A stretch of DNA of 64,000 bases from BS750m-G57 sp964607575 (lineage in GTDB: Bacteria > Planctomycetota > Phycisphaerae > SM23-33): contig CAZSLS010000008.1 in assembly GCA_964607575.1 (NCBI GenBank), forward strand, positions 1 through 64,000, in the 5' to 3' direction. Below are positions 1 through 9,563 of the stretch, one piece after another. Each line of letters opens with the position of its first letter. The stretch's first letter is position 1. The notes beneath the pieces were generated by a model. The model did not search any database. It worked only from the letters and a program-made list of their open reading frames with translations, and was not told the origin of the DNA. Both the position numbers and the translations under genes were made by a program.

Positions 1-8
1 AACGTTAG

Positions 9-461
9 ATGAGTAAGAAAAAGGGCATCCTTGCGGCCGTATGGATCGTCGTTATTGTCGGCGTCGTCGGCATGCCGTTCGTCTGCGCCACTCGTACGAC
101 AGGCAGATACAACTGTCTTCAGTGCAGACTCGTGAAGAGGTTCGACTCCACCTGGTACTCATCCCAGACGGACTACGAGCCGAACTCCTGCTCGGAGTGG
201 TACAGCCAAGAGGTTCCCGACCACGAGCACCAATGGCGTGCTGTCGGGTGTTGGAACGAGACTCAATCCATTCCGTTGCTGTACAGCAGCACCGGCTTGC
301 GGTGCCATATGATGCGATTCGATAGTTTGTCACCCGAGATGCAACGTGAGTTCCTGGCCAATACTGAAAAGTCGGAATGGGAAGCGTTCTTCCGCCTGCT
401 GGAAGAAGACTTCGATGCAGCATGGGAGATATGCTACAAAGCGCGTATGGGATGGCAATGA
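9..461 (+). CDS. small membrane-anchored protein of unknown function
   Basis: 150 residues. A Lys-rich start followed by a hydrophobic stretch at about residues 7-27 looks like an uncleaved anchor or signal peptide, so the rest should lie outside the cytoplasm. A CxxC pair (CLQC, residues 36-39) follows the membrane segment and more cysteines occur later, which fits disulfide formation. The C-terminal third is acidic and probably helical. I recognise no family. The upstream sequence is cut by the window edge, so the start is taken at the first ATG; the long hydrophobic N-terminus and even codon use favour a real gene over a chance frame. Confidence 0.6.
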   Translation: MSKKKGILAAVWIVVIVGVVGMPFVCATRTTGRYNCLQCRLVKRFDSTWYSSQTDYEPNSCSEWYSQEVPDHEHQWRAVGCWNETQSIPLLYSSTGLRCHMMRFDSLSPEMQREFLANTEKSEWEAFFRLLEEDFDAAWEICYKARMGWQ

Positions 462-680
462 AACACCGCACGGTCCGCCGGGGTCAGCCCTTTTATCAAA
501 TTTGGACTTTTGCCCTTGTTTTTAGGCTTTCATCCAATAAAGTTGGTGATCGTTTTGCCGTAATTCGGAGTCCGGGTCGCAACCGATCATCTGAGCGGGC
601 GCAAAATGCGGCTGGCTTTGTACGAGCGCGGGGACGCCGCGACGTTAGACCTCGGCGGACTGAATCTTCGTCAGTAACGC

Positions 681-1835
681 CTATTCTTCGAGGTTCAGTT
701 CCGCCAGGCGTTTCTTTGCTTCGGTCGCTTCGGGTGATTCAGGGTGTTCGGTGATCAGCTTCTTGTAGAGTCCCGCAGCTTTGCTCTTGAGTCCGTGGTT
801 CGCGTAGAGGTTCGCCATGCGGAGACTCTTGCGGGCGGCAGACAGCTTGGTTGCCGGCGGGCGTTTTGGCGTCGCCGGTCGGGTTGTCGGTTTGGTTGGC
901 GGGGGCTTGCGGATTACCGGGCGGTCTGCGGGGCGGCTGGTCGGGGTTGATTGTTCTACTCGGCGGCAGCGGTAGACCGTCGGCGTCGATTTGTTGATAA
1001 TGTCGTAGAAACCGTGGACTGTTCCTGTCGCGTAGAAGCGAGTTGCGACCCGGGCCTTTGCGGTGGGTTTGAATGCGACGTCCTTGGTCAGCACGTGACG
1101 TGTTTTCTTCGTGAGCCCTTCGCAGACGACGATAACCGCCGCCTGGCGGATATTTTCCTTCGTAACGTATATCCGGACTTTCGCATCGAGTTTATCGGAA
1201 CCGGAAAACCCGCCGATCGCCAGCCCGTAGTACCAGTCGCGGCGGTGCTTGAACGACAGTCCCTTGTTGGTCGAGGCCAGTTGCGCATTGGTCATCGTGT
1301 CGGTCCGGCCCCAGGTGGTGTTCAGAACCATCGATTTTTCCGATGCTCCGCTCACGATCACGAAGTGGTCCAGGTCCCATGCCGGATGTTTGGTCGGATT
1401 GATTTTCATACCGACCAGGCTGGGTGTTCCGGCCTTGCCCCGTTGGCGAATCTGCTGCATGAAATTCGTCAGTGTTTGCCGTCCGGAATAATCTTTGAAG
1501 GTCGCTCCGAGGCGTTTCAACGCTCCGGGTATTTCGCTCGAGTGCATTCCCCCGTATTTGGGTGTTCCGATGCTGTTAATGTGCTTTTGCGAGAAGAACG
1601 CGCCGTGGAACAGCATGACCTGCTGAATTGCCGTTTCTCCGCACCAACCGTCGGGCGTGGCGCCGGGTGCGTGTTTGCGGTCGGGAATCGCCATACGCCA
1701 TCCGTTGCGCCCGATCGTTAGAGATTTGGGAATCTTGTTCTTGGGGACCGGTCTGAGAGGTTTTGGAGCCGCAATGAGTTGAGCGGCCAGGTGGGTGACA
1801 ACCAGTCCGCAAGCGAGCATTGCAACGCGTCTCAT
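681..1835 (-). CDS. exported C39-like cysteine peptidase with TPR-like tail
   Basis: 384 residues with an N-terminal signal peptide (about 1-23). A papain-like/C39-like fold is suggested by a Cys in a WCGE context (residue 65), a His in DHFVIV (about residue 157) and an Asn in LNTTWG (about 172), in the order Cys-His-Asn expected of these peptidases. A Pro/Thr-rich linker at about 295-335 leads to a short helical repeat at about 340-380 that resembles one TPR unit (alternating small and aromatic residues, then EHPESPEA). It probably acts in the periplasm on peptide substrates or as a transpeptidase-like domain. A GGGAC-like purine run just before the ATG serves as ribosome binding site. No neighbour suggests a specific substrate. 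Confidence 0.7.
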   Translation of the reverse strand: MRRVAMLACGLVVTHLAAQLIAAPKPLRPVPKNKIPKSLTIGRNGWRMAIPDRKHAPGATPDGWCGETAIQQVMLFHGAFFSQKHINSIGTPKYGGMHSSEIPGALKRLGATFKDYSGRQTLTNFMQQIRQRGKAGTPSLVGMKINPTKHPAWDLDHFVIVSGASEKSMVLNTTWGRTDTMTNAQLASTNKGLSFKHRRDWYYGLAIGGFSGSDKLDAKVRIYVTKENIRQAAVIVVCEGLTKKTRHVLTKDVAFKPTAKARVATRFYATGTVHGFYDIINKSTPTVYRCRRVEQSTPTSRPADRPVIRKPPPTKPTTRPATPKRPPATKLSAARKSLRMANLYANHGLKSKAAGLYKKLITEHPESPEATEAKKRLAELNLEE

Positions 1836-1989
1836 GATTCGTCCCTAATCCCGTTAACGGTTTTCCTGGAAACCATTTCGCACCGCGTCGAAGGTTATGG
1901 TTTTAGGTTCCAGGTTAAACCTGACAACAAGCACCTGACACCTGCCGTTCTACAGATACGGTATGATCCAACCCAACCGGCGGGGGGGG

Positions 1990-2391
1990 CTATTTCGTCT
2001 TCTTGCCGTTCCACTCGCCATCGCCATCGCCGTCGTCGGCATCCCACTTGCCCTTGAAGCTGGACCCGTCAGGCGAGAAAGTCATACTGAAATTGCCCTT
2101 GCGGTCCATATTGTCGTGCCACCTGGACTTGAACGAGCGTTCGCCGTTTGGGGTGAACTTGCTCAAGTCGCCGGTGTATTCCATACCGCCGACGTCCAGA
2201 CTGTAGTTTCCGCTGACCTTGCCCTCGGCGGTCTTGAACGTGGTTGTCGCGGGGTACTCGTCGCCGCCGTTGGATATGATGCCCTTGTAGCTGCCGGCGA
2301 TCTTCGACTGCCAGTTGTCGCCCGTGCCACATCCCATCGCCAGGGCGATCGTGGCCGCCAGGAGCAAAGTAAACAATGCGTTTGTTTTCAT
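1990..2391 (-). CDS. small lipoprotein, beta-sandwich-like
   Basis: 133 residues with a clear lipoprotein signal: a hydrophobic segment ends in LAMGC, so Cys21 would be lipidated. The mature part has alternating short strands with repeated G-x-Y/F patterns (SYKGI, TTTFKTAEG, GNYSLDVGG, GNFSMTF), like small lipocalin-like or META/DUF-type beta barrels, and ends in an Asp/Gly-rich DGDGDGEW tail that could bind calcium. An AAGGAT ribosome binding site lies 7 bases before the ATG. The gene stands alone. Function unknown. Confidence 0.7.
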   Translation of the reverse strand: MKTNALFTLLLAATIALAMGCGTGDNWQSKIAGSYKGIISNGGDEYPATTTFKTAEGKVSGNYSLDVGGMEYTGDLSKFTPNGERSFKSRWHDNMDRKGNFSMTFSPDGSSFKGKWDADDGDGDGEWNGKKTK

Positions 2392-3353
2392 CTCTGGATC
2401 CTTTCAGGGTTCGTTGTCAGTTGGTTGAGACTATACCGTTAGACTACGAGACTACGACCTTTCCGGCAATCCTAAATTGATATTCCGGAATTGTCCGAAT
2501 CCACGCGCCCCCGACTGCACCCGGACCGTCTCGCTACGCATAGAGAAGGGGTTTCGATATACCGTTCAATTCCCGTGGGCGATGGGAGTTGAATTTAAGA
2601 CGATCCGCCACAAAGCATCGTTGGGCCCTCCGGGCCTGAACCAAACGCCGCTTCTGCCCAGGAGATCATACCAAGCGGCGTAAAATGGCTAAGCTGGACA
2701 GCGAGGAATCTCCAGTTTTCAAGTTAACCCTTCGACTTTGCTCAGGACAAGCCGTTTCTACATCCGTGGCAAAAAAGGCGTTGTCGTTGTGCGCAAAAAA
2801 CAACCGCGGCGGCCTTGGAGGGACCGCCGTGGTTACGGCAGATTAACGGAAGTAGAACACACAATGTCGACGCGCGAGGCGGAGGAGACCCCTGCCGCGG
2901 AATCGGGCAGAGAGAGGAGGTCCTCGGCGACTTAATCAGTCTGGCGGTTTTTACCTCATGACAGCTCCCGTTGGAGCTAATTCTCTACCGCCGGCTGCAT
3001 GGGAATTATCGATCTGCTTCGGTCCGGAATCAAATTATCCCACGCTGCTGGGATGGATTTTTGGCGAGCGTGCAACTAACCGATTTTGAACGGGTTGCGG
3101 AGGCGGCGGTATTCGCTTTTGTCAAAGGAAGAGCTTTGGGCGAGAGGGACACTTTGGTCGGTGGAAATCCGGGGGCGGTGACGGATTTTTTTGCCACGGA
3201 TGAACACAGATAAACACGGATGGGAAAAATATGGAAACGGAAACGGCGACGGCTGGGGGTATCGGTGCGCCGCCTTGTCGTTGCCGTTACCGCATTTATG
3301 TTATCCGTGTTTATCCGTGTTCATCCGTGGCAAAAAGGCTGTTGTCGTTGCTG
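2392..3353. repeat. gene-free stretch made of dispersed intergenic repeats
   Basis: About 960 bases with no credible gene. It contains a large inverted repeat: the arm at 3191-3222 reads as CCACGGATGAACACAG followed by TAAACACGG, and its reverse complement recurs at 3303-3335, separated by about 80 bases that are themselves roughly palindromic. A 29-base near copy of the right-hand end (CATCCGTGGCAAAAAAGGCG and onward) occurs at 2761-2789 and again at 3322-3350. A further short phrase at 2729-2748 (CCTTCGACTTTGCTCAGGAC) resembles another repeat I recall from bacterial intergenic DNA. Short open frames here translate to NTDKHG- or FIRGKK-like peptides, which are translated repeats. Confidence 0.7.
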
Positions 3354-6332
3354 TCAGGTTTGCGACAGGGCTCGCATAACCGTGGCATCGCGGGCTGACA
3401 GATCGGGGTAGTCGCTGTCGGACCCTACGTCGGGGCGGCGTTTCCAGCTTCGATTGCAGCGATCGTATTTCTCTCGCGAGTCCAGGACCTCCACGCCGAC
3501 TACCTCGCCTTGGGGCAGTTGGTCCACATGCTCGATCTGCGCGTAGCCAACGCCAAGGAGGTCTTCGAGTTCGCCGAGGTGGGCCTCGATCAGGGCGGTG
3601 GCCTGGTCGTTGTCGGCGGCGATCTTGAAGATCACCTCCGCGTCCAGCGGATTCTTCACGCCGGCGTTTCGCAGGGCTTCGAGTTTGAGGAGACCGGCCT
3701 GCCTGAGTTCCATCAGCTTCTCCCATATCCACGCCGGGCCCGGTTGCAACTGCCAGGACCATCCGTCCGCGTCGTCCTGCGTAACCGGGGCGATTGCCTC
3801 GGCGGCGTCCAGGGTGGCGATATCGCATTCGGGAAGCAGGGCGAGATGTACGGAATTCGGCTCGTCTGCGCTGCGACGGGGGATCTGGTCCCAGACTTCC
3901 TGGCAGGTGTGCGGCATGATCGGCGCGAGGAACTTCACCAGCGTCATCAGCATCCTGTGGATCATTGTCTGGCTGGATCGTCGCCTGGGCGAATCGGACG
4001 CGTCGCAGTAGAGGCGGTCCTTGACGGCCGACAGGTAGATGTTCGACGCCTGGACCGTGCAGAATTCGTAGATCAGGCGCGTCGCCCGGTGGAATTCGTA
4101 TCGATCCAGCGTTTCTCGCACGTCGCGCACGAGTACGTCGAGCTGCAGCTTCATCCACAGGTCCACCGAATGGGCGGTAGGTTCGGTCGAGTCGGTCGCG
4201 GGGTCAAAGTCTCCGCAGGCGGCCAGGGCGAATCTAAGCGTGTTTCGGATTTTGCGGTAGGCGTCTTCCGATTGTGCGATGAGCTCTTCGCTGCAGCGGA
4301 CGTCGTCCTGATAGTTCTGGCTGGCGATCCACAGGCGCAGGATGTCTGCTCCGCGTTTGTCGAGCTGCTGCATCACGTCGATGACGTTTCCGATGGACTT
4401 ACTCATCTTCTTACCGTTTTCATCGACGACGAAACCGTGCGTGAGGACTGTACGGAAGGGCGCCTGCTGCCTGGCGCCCAGCGCCGGAAGGAGCGACAAC
4501 TGGAACCATCCGCGGTGTTGGTCGGAGCCCTCGAGGTACATGTCGACCGGGATATCGCCGACCAGACCGCGGGCCATCGCGACCGCAAACCAGCTCGAGC
4601 CGGATTCGAACCAGACGTCAAAGATATCGCTGCCGGCGACGAGACCGGATACCGCGAACTGGTCGGCGTTTTCCAGATCGTCGTCGTCACCCGGGTCGTA
4701 ACCGGCCAGCAATTCACCCGGCGAGAGCGTGAACCACGCGTCGGAACCGTGCTGGGCGAACACATTGGCCACCGCCCTGACGCTGGCGGGTGTCAGCAGC
4801 GGATCGCCGGCGGCGTTGAAGAACGCCGGGATCGGCAGGCCCCAACTCCTCTGGCGGGAGATGCACCAGTCGGGGCGGGAATCGAGCATGCCCGCGATGC
4901 GGTTGCGGCCCCATGCGGGTACGAAGTCCACACCGCCTTCTTCGGCTTCGGTGCTGCAGACCTCAGTGGCCATTTCTCGCAGCGTCCTGACGGTGCTCTC
5001 CAGGGGGCGGTCGACGCCGATGAACCACTGCTTGGTGGCGCGGAAGATCGTGGGCGTCTTCGATCGCCAGTCGTGCGGATACGAGTGGGTGATTGTATGG
5101 GCGGCAAGGAGTTTTCCGCCGGCTGCGAGGTGCTCGACGACCATCGCGTTGGCGTCCCAGACCACAACGCCCCCGAGCCACTGCGGGGCGGTGTCGTCGA
5201 ACGTACCGTCGGCCTGCACGGGGCAGTAGATGTCCAGGTTGTTGCTCAGGCCCGTGTGATAGTCTTCCAGTCCGTGTCCCGGCGCGGTATGCACCAGCCC
5301 GGTACCGTCTTCGAGCGTCACGTAGTCGGCGGCCACCAGCGGGCAGGTCAGCCCATCGGTGAGCGGATGGGCGTACGTCAGCGGTTCGGAGGCGTCGAGC
5401 AGATCCTGCCCGTTGACGCGAGCGAGCACCTCGTGCGATTTCACCCAGCCCGGACGCGCCGTGTCTATCGTTTCCAGCAGCACTTCCAACCTCCCGTCGG
5501 CCACCACCCACGTAAACGCTCCGTCGTCGGTGTCGACATGCACGCAGGCGTATTCGAACCGCGGGCTTATCGCCACCGCCCGATTGGCGGGCAGTGTCCA
5601 CGGAGTGGTCGTCCAGATCGCCAGGGCGACCTTGTCGCCTTCTGTGTGCGGAACGGCTTGGGCGCCGCTTGTCAGTTCCAGGGCTACGAAAATGCTGGAG
5701 TCTTCGCGGTCGTGATACTCGAGTTCCGCGTCGGCAAGGGCGGTCTGGTTCGCGATGGACCAGTGAACCGGTTTGAGCTGCCTGAATACCAGGCCCTGCT
5801 CGACGAGGCGCGCGAATACTTCCAGCGCGGCGGCTTCGTAGGACGGGTTCATCGTGAGGTACGGCTGGTCAAATTGGCCCATCACGCCGAGGCGTTTGAA
5901 CTGCGTTCGCTGCAGGTCGACGAATTTCTCGGCGTATTCGGCGCAGATTCTGCGGATAACCGTCGCGTCCATCCCTTTGGCTTTGTCGCCGAGTTTCTCC
6001 ATGACCTTCGCTTCGATCGGCAGGCCGTGACAGTCCCATCCCGGGAGATAGGGAGAGTCCATACCGCACATCGTCTTGATGCGGACGACCATATCCTTGA
6101 GCACTTTGTTCAGCGCCGTTCCCACGTGGATATTTCCATTGGCGTATGGCGGTCCGTCGTGGAGGATGAAGCGGGGGGCGCCCTCGCGCGCCTCGCGGAT
6201 CTGTTCGTAGAGCCCTTCTTCGGCCCATTTCGCCTGGAGGAGGGGCTCTTTCTTGACGAGTCCGGCCCGCATATCGAAATCGGTCTTGGGCAGGTTCAAG
6301 GTGTCTTTATAGGTTTTTTTGTCGTTACTCAT
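3354..6332 (-). CDS. ileS: isoleucyl-tRNA synthetase
   Basis: 992 residues from the ATG at 6332; charges tRNA-Ile with isoleucine in the cytoplasm. The class I signatures are present: a HIGH variant (HVGT, residues 69-72, after PPYANGNI) and KMSKS at about residue 640. The WDCHGLPIE segment and the large editing domain between them are also intact. An in-frame extension of 22 residues upstream exists, but MSNDKKTYKDTLNLPKT matches where bacterial IleRS begins. The C-terminal zinc module is degenerate: where the family has CxRCW and CxRC, this protein reads CNRSW and SARD, keeping one of four cysteines. The stop codon lies directly beside an intergenic repeat. No paralogue is visible in the window. 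Confidence 0.95.
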   Translation of the reverse strand: MSNDKKTYKDTLNLPKTDFDMRAGLVKKEPLLQAKWAEEGLYEQIREAREGAPRFILHDGPPYANGNIHVGTALNKVLKDMVVRIKTMCGMDSPYLPGWDCHGLPIEAKVMEKLGDKAKGMDATVIRRICAEYAEKFVDLQRTQFKRLGVMGQFDQPYLTMNPSYEAAALEVFARLVEQGLVFRQLKPVHWSIANQTALADAELEYHDREDSSIFVALELTSGAQAVPHTEGDKVALAIWTTTPWTLPANRAVAISPRFEYACVHVDTDDGAFTWVVADGRLEVLLETIDTARPGWVKSHEVLARVNGQDLLDASEPLTYAHPLTDGLTCPLVAADYVTLEDGTGLVHTAPGHGLEDYHTGLSNNLDIYCPVQADGTFDDTAPQWLGGVVVWDANAMVVEHLAAGGKLLAAHTITHSYPHDWRSKTPTIFRATKQWFIGVDRPLESTVRTLREMATEVCSTEAEEGGVDFVPAWGRNRIAGMLDSRPDWCISRQRSWGLPIPAFFNAAGDPLLTPASVRAVANVFAQHGSDAWFTLSPGELLAGYDPGDDDDLENADQFAVSGLVAGSDIFDVWFESGSSWFAVAMARGLVGDIPVDMYLEGSDQHRGWFQLSLLPALGARQQAPFRTVLTHGFVVDENGKKMSKSIGNVIDVMQQLDKRGADILRLWIASQNYQDDVRCSEELIAQSEDAYRKIRNTLRFALAACGDFDPATDSTEPTAHSVDLWMKLQLDVLVRDVRETLDRYEFHRATRLIYEFCTVQASNIYLSAVKDRLYCDASDSPRRRSSQTMIHRMLMTLVKFLAPIMPHTCQEVWDQIPRRSADEPNSVHLALLPECDIATLDAAEAIAPVTQDDADGWSWQLQPGPAWIWEKLMELRQAGLLKLEALRNAGVKNPLDAEVIFKIAADNDQATALIEAHLGELEDLLGVGYAQIEHVDQLPQGEVVGVEVLDSREKYDRCNRSWKRRPDVGSDSDYPDLSARDATVMRALSQT

Positions 6333-6386
6333 TTTTCTCGATCCGTTGTGGTCGGTGTGTTTCAAAAAGTTATTAAACAACGCAAG

Positions 6387-6413
6387 CCTTGAAGCCAAAC
6401 AAGCCTCAAGGCC
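6387..6413 (-). promoter_or_regulatory. hairpin in the ileS leader region
   Basis: An 11-base stem with one mismatch (GCCTTGAAGCC and AGCCTCAAGGC) and a 5-base loop lies 55-81 bases before the ileS start. It could be an mRNA leader structure. It lacks a run of T in the minus-strand direction, so it is not a classical terminator. The remaining 6414-6710 region before the next gene holds nothing that I can identify. Confidence 0.3.
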
Positions 6414-6710
6414 GCGAGATGCAGAATGTATCTGCCATTCGCCCTAAGGCATGCAGTTGATAATGCGTATGCTAATTATGCCTGCGCGGACACAGCCCAC
6501 CGCGGGCGCCGGGCGCCTTGGTAAGCCATTCAGGTTGTCCTGAGTCGTCCGCATACATTACCTCGTTCTGCACACCTGTAAGTTGTGTAGACACGAAGTA
6601 TATCGGCAATCGGCGGCGTGTCAATTGCAGAATTTGCTTGATTGGACCGGTCGCCTGCGGCGTAATGCTGTTTTCACCCGCCGTTGGAACCGCCAGACAA
6701 GGAAACCAAT

Positions 6711-8138
6711 ATGAGTAGAATGATATCGGCTGGGCTACTTGTTGTTACGCTTCTTACCGTCACTGCGCTGGGGCAGACCATCACTCCGACACCGAAGACT
6801 GACTTCACCGAACGATACCGCCCGCAGTTTCATTACACCATGATAAAGGGTTGGATCAACGATCCGATCGGACTGGTGTTCTACAAGGGAGAGTATCACA
6901 TTTTCAACGATCACAACCCGTATTCGACGGGCTTTCCCGGCGGAAAGGGCAGCGGTCACCAGTCGCACTGGTCCCACGCGATAAGCAGCGACCTGGTGCA
7001 TTGGAAACATCTGCCGCTGGCCGTTATACCCGACAAACTCGGCGCCTGCTGGTCCGGTTCGGGCGTTGTCGACTGGAAGAATTCGACCGGTTTCCAGAAA
7101 GGCGACGAGAAGACGCTGGTGCTGGCTTACACGTCGGCGGGCGCCAAGACGTTCGGACAGTCGCTGGTCTACAGCAACGATCGCGGGCGGACGTGGACGA
7201 AGTACAAGGGCAACCCCATAATCAAGCAGATCGCCGGGAGCAATCGCGACCCGAAAATTTTCTGGCACGAACCGACGAAGAAGTGGGTGCAGGTGCTCTA
7301 CGTCAGACGCGGTCAGGCCCACTTCTTCACCTCCGACGACCTGAAGAAATGGAGCCAGCCGGTGGTTGTCAAACTGGCGGGCTTCCACGAATGCCCGGAC
7401 CTGTTCGAAATGGCGGTCGATGACGACAAGAAGAATACCAAATGGGTCATCTATGACGCGCGGTTCCAGTACTGGATCGGTAGCTTTGACGGAAAGCTCT
7501 TCAAGCCGGCGACCGGTCCGTTTCGTGGCGACTTGGGCAGGAACTTCTACGCCTCGCAGACGTGGAACGACGCCCCCGGCCGCCGCACGCAGATCGCCTG
7601 GATGAGTCGTGGTCGATATCCGAAAATGCCCTTCAACCAGCAGATGAGTTTTCCCTGCGAACTCAGCCTGCGGACGCTGCCTGAGGGCCTGCGCCTTTGC
7701 AGGTATCCGATAAAACAGATCGAAAGCCTCCACGCCGAGAAGTTCGAACTGGCGGGCAAGGTCCTCAAACCGGGCGATAACCCGCTGAGCAAGATATCCG
7801 GCGACCTGTTCGACATCGAGATGGAGATCGAACCGGGCAAAGCTACCGAGTTCGGCTTGCGCCTGCACAAGACGGCGATCGCGTACGCCAGGGGCAAGGT
7901 ATCCTGTCTCGGCGCTTCCGGTGCGGTGCGTCTGATAAAAGGGAAGCTCAAGTTGCGGATACTCATCGACCGCACATCGATTGAAGTATTCGCCAACGAC
8001 GGTGAGCTGTCGATGAGCAGTTGCTTCCTGCCGAAAGAGCTGAAAACTCCCCTGGAGCTTTACGCCAAGGGCGGCGAGGTTGCGATTAAGTCTTTGAAAG
8101 TCCGCAAGCTGAAATCCGCGTGGAAGCCGTCCGATTAG
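6711..8138 (+). CDS. exported GH32 beta-fructosidase (levanase/invertase type)
   Basis: 475 residues. Hydrolyses beta-fructosides such as sucrose, inulin or levan. A signal peptide covers about residues 1-22. The three GH32 signatures are all present: WINDPIG with the nucleophile Asp51, RDPK near residue 180 (transition-state stabiliser) and ECPD near 227 (acid/base Glu). This is the five-bladed propeller; residues from about 335 form the usual C-terminal beta-sandwich, with DRTSIEVFANDGE typical of the family. The start at 6711 is preceded by AAGGAAACCA, better than an in-frame ATG nine codons upstream. The stop codon overlaps the stop of the converging MATE gene (shared TTAG). Exact substrate cannot be told. 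Confidence 0.92.
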   Translation: MSRMISAGLLVVTLLTVTALGQTITPTPKTDFTERYRPQFHYTMIKGWINDPIGLVFYKGEYHIFNDHNPYSTGFPGGKGSGHQSHWSHAISSDLVHWKHLPLAVIPDKLGACWSGSGVVDWKNSTGFQKGDEKTLVLAYTSAGAKTFGQSLVYSNDRGRTWTKYKGNPIIKQIAGSNRDPKIFWHEPTKKWVQVLYVRRGQAHFFTSDDLKKWSQPVVVKLAGFHECPDLFEMAVDDDKKNTKWVIYDARFQYWIGSFDGKLFKPATGPFRGDLGRNFYASQTWNDAPGRRTQIAWMSRGRYPKMPFNQQMSFPCELSLRTLPEGLRLCRYPIKQIESLHAEKFELAGKVLKPGDNPLSKISGDLFDIEMEIEPGKATEFGLRLHKTAIAYARGKVSCLGASGAVRLIKGKLKLRILIDRTSIEVFANDGELSMSSCFLPKELKTPLELYAKGGEVAIKSLKVRKLKSAWKPSD

Positions 8139-9526
8139 GGTCGTTGCTGTTGGTCCGGTCCGCGGCGGAGCAGGTCTATCTTCCGCCACGCGCCTGACTC
8201 GAACCGCCATGCCATCACTGCCCCCATTACTATTACGTAGACGCTGGCGGCGATCCAGGGGCCCAGCGATTCCAGTTGCGGGGCCAGCGTTACCGCCACG
8301 ATGCCTCCGCCTACGATTATGCACCAGCTCAATCCAAGCGTGACGAACATCGGCCACCTGGTATCCCCGCTTCCGCGAAGGGCGCCGATGTAGACGATGC
8401 CCACCGCGTCTGACAACTGGAAGATGGCTGCACATATCATGATCTGCGCGCCGATGCGGACGATCTCGTCGGCCTGGTCGCCCGTGGCGAAGAACCTGGC
8501 CATCGGATACCTGAATGCCCAGAACATCGTCCCGCACATTCCCATCCAGAGCATTGCGGTGATAACGCCCTGGTGGGCTCGCTTGCGTGCGATGTCGGGC
8601 TTCCTGAGCCCGATGTACCGTCCGACCAGTGCGGTTGTGGCGATTCCTATTCCCACCGCGGGCATGAACGCCAGGCCGATGTACCGCATCGCGATTGTAG
8701 TCGCCGCCCGGTGTGCGACCCCGAACGATCCGGCGAGGACGGCTACGCACACGCTCCAACTCAGCATGTCGTTGCACAGCTGGACGCCCGCGGGCCAACC
8801 CACGCGGAGTATGTCCTTGCAGTGGCGCCACTGGGTGGCTTTGAGGAGGTGTGTCCCGAATTTCCTGTGTACGGCCGGAGACAGGAATATCGCCAGCAGG
8901 ATGAGGAACTGGACCACCCATGCGGTAAGCGATCCGATCGCGGCGCCCTGAAGGCCCATCGCCGGGGCGCCCAGCTTACCGAAGATCAGCACGTAGTTGA
9001 GACTGATATTCAGCAGGTTCGCCACTACCGACGCAAACAGCACTATCCGCGGGCGATGGACGCCGAAGAAGAACTGCTCCAGAACGCGGGTGGGCAGCGT
9101 CACCAGGACCGCGACGATCATGTACTTGAAGTACATCGTTTCGAGTTTCCACTCATCGTGTCCGATCGCCCCGAAGATCGTATCAGAGAAGAACCACAGT
9201 GTGGAAATGAGCAACGCCGCTCCGAACGCAACCGCCATCCCCGCCCAGGCGTATTGACCGGCGCGTTTGAATCGTCCGGCGCCCACGTTCTGGCTGACGT
9301 ATGTATTGATCACCGTTAGCAGACCGAGCACCATCGCTTCTGGAACGAACGCCGACATGCCCGCCAGGAACTGCGCGCTGAACGATGCGGCGCCGACTTT
9401 CGAGACCATAAGCCCGTCAACGAACTTGATGACCGTCGTACCGAGCATTGCGATGCTCGCGGGCCAAGCCATCCGCAGCACTTCGGCGAAACCGGCGCCG
9501 GGTTTGTTTGAATGAAGCAGATCCAT
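8135..9526 (-). CDS. MATE family multidrug/sodium efflux transporter
   Basis: 463 residues with about twelve hydrophobic segments arranged as two similar halves, typical of MATE cation-coupled exporters that extrude drugs or metabolites across the inner membrane. The N-terminal region (RMAWPASIAMLG, then TVIKFVDGLMVSKVG) and the equivalent segment of the second half (VGWPAGVQL) match the internal repeat of the family. The gene follows the sulfatase gene on the same strand after only 37 bases, so the two may be cotranscribed, although no functional link is obvious. Specificity is unknown. Confidence 0.9.
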   Translation of the reverse strand: MDLLHSNKPGAGFAEVLRMAWPASIAMLGTTVIKFVDGLMVSKVGAASFSAQFLAGMSAFVPEAMVLGLLTVINTYVSQNVGAGRFKRAGQYAWAGMAVAFGAALLISTLWFFSDTIFGAIGHDEWKLETMYFKYMIVAVLVTLPTRVLEQFFFGVHRPRIVLFASVVANLLNISLNYVLIFGKLGAPAMGLQGAAIGSLTAWVVQFLILLAIFLSPAVHRKFGTHLLKATQWRHCKDILRVGWPAGVQLCNDMLSWSVCVAVLAGSFGVAHRAATTIAMRYIGLAFMPAVGIGIATTALVGRYIGLRKPDIARKRAHQGVITAMLWMGMCGTMFWAFRYPMARFFATGDQADEIVRIGAQIMICAAIFQLSDAVGIVYIGALRGSGDTRWPMFVTLGLSWCIIVGGGIVAVTLAPQLESLGPWIAASVYVIVMGAVMAWRFESGAWRKIDLLRRGPDQQQRP

Positions 9527-9563
9527 GAATCCTACCGGATATCGTTGTGTCTTTTGTTCTTCT

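Noticed and set aside
377..754. Plus-strand frame after the first gene
   Set aside because: It overlaps two better-supported genes and has no start context or recognisable sequence.
2738..3411. Short frames with FIRGKK or NTDKHG peptides
   Set aside because: They are translations of a dispersed repeat, present in both orientations, not genes.
3510..6392. Long plus-strand frame of about 960 codons opposite ileS
   Set aside because: It is the antisense of ileS, which has all signature motifs; GC-rich codon use keeps the opposite strand open.
6333..6398. In-frame 22-codon extension of ileS
   Set aside because: It would place the start inside the leader hairpin region and does not match the usual N-terminus of IleRS.
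6735..8921. Long minus-strand frame opposite the GH32 gene
   Set aside because: The GH32 frame has signal peptide and catalytic motifs; the other frame lacks any.
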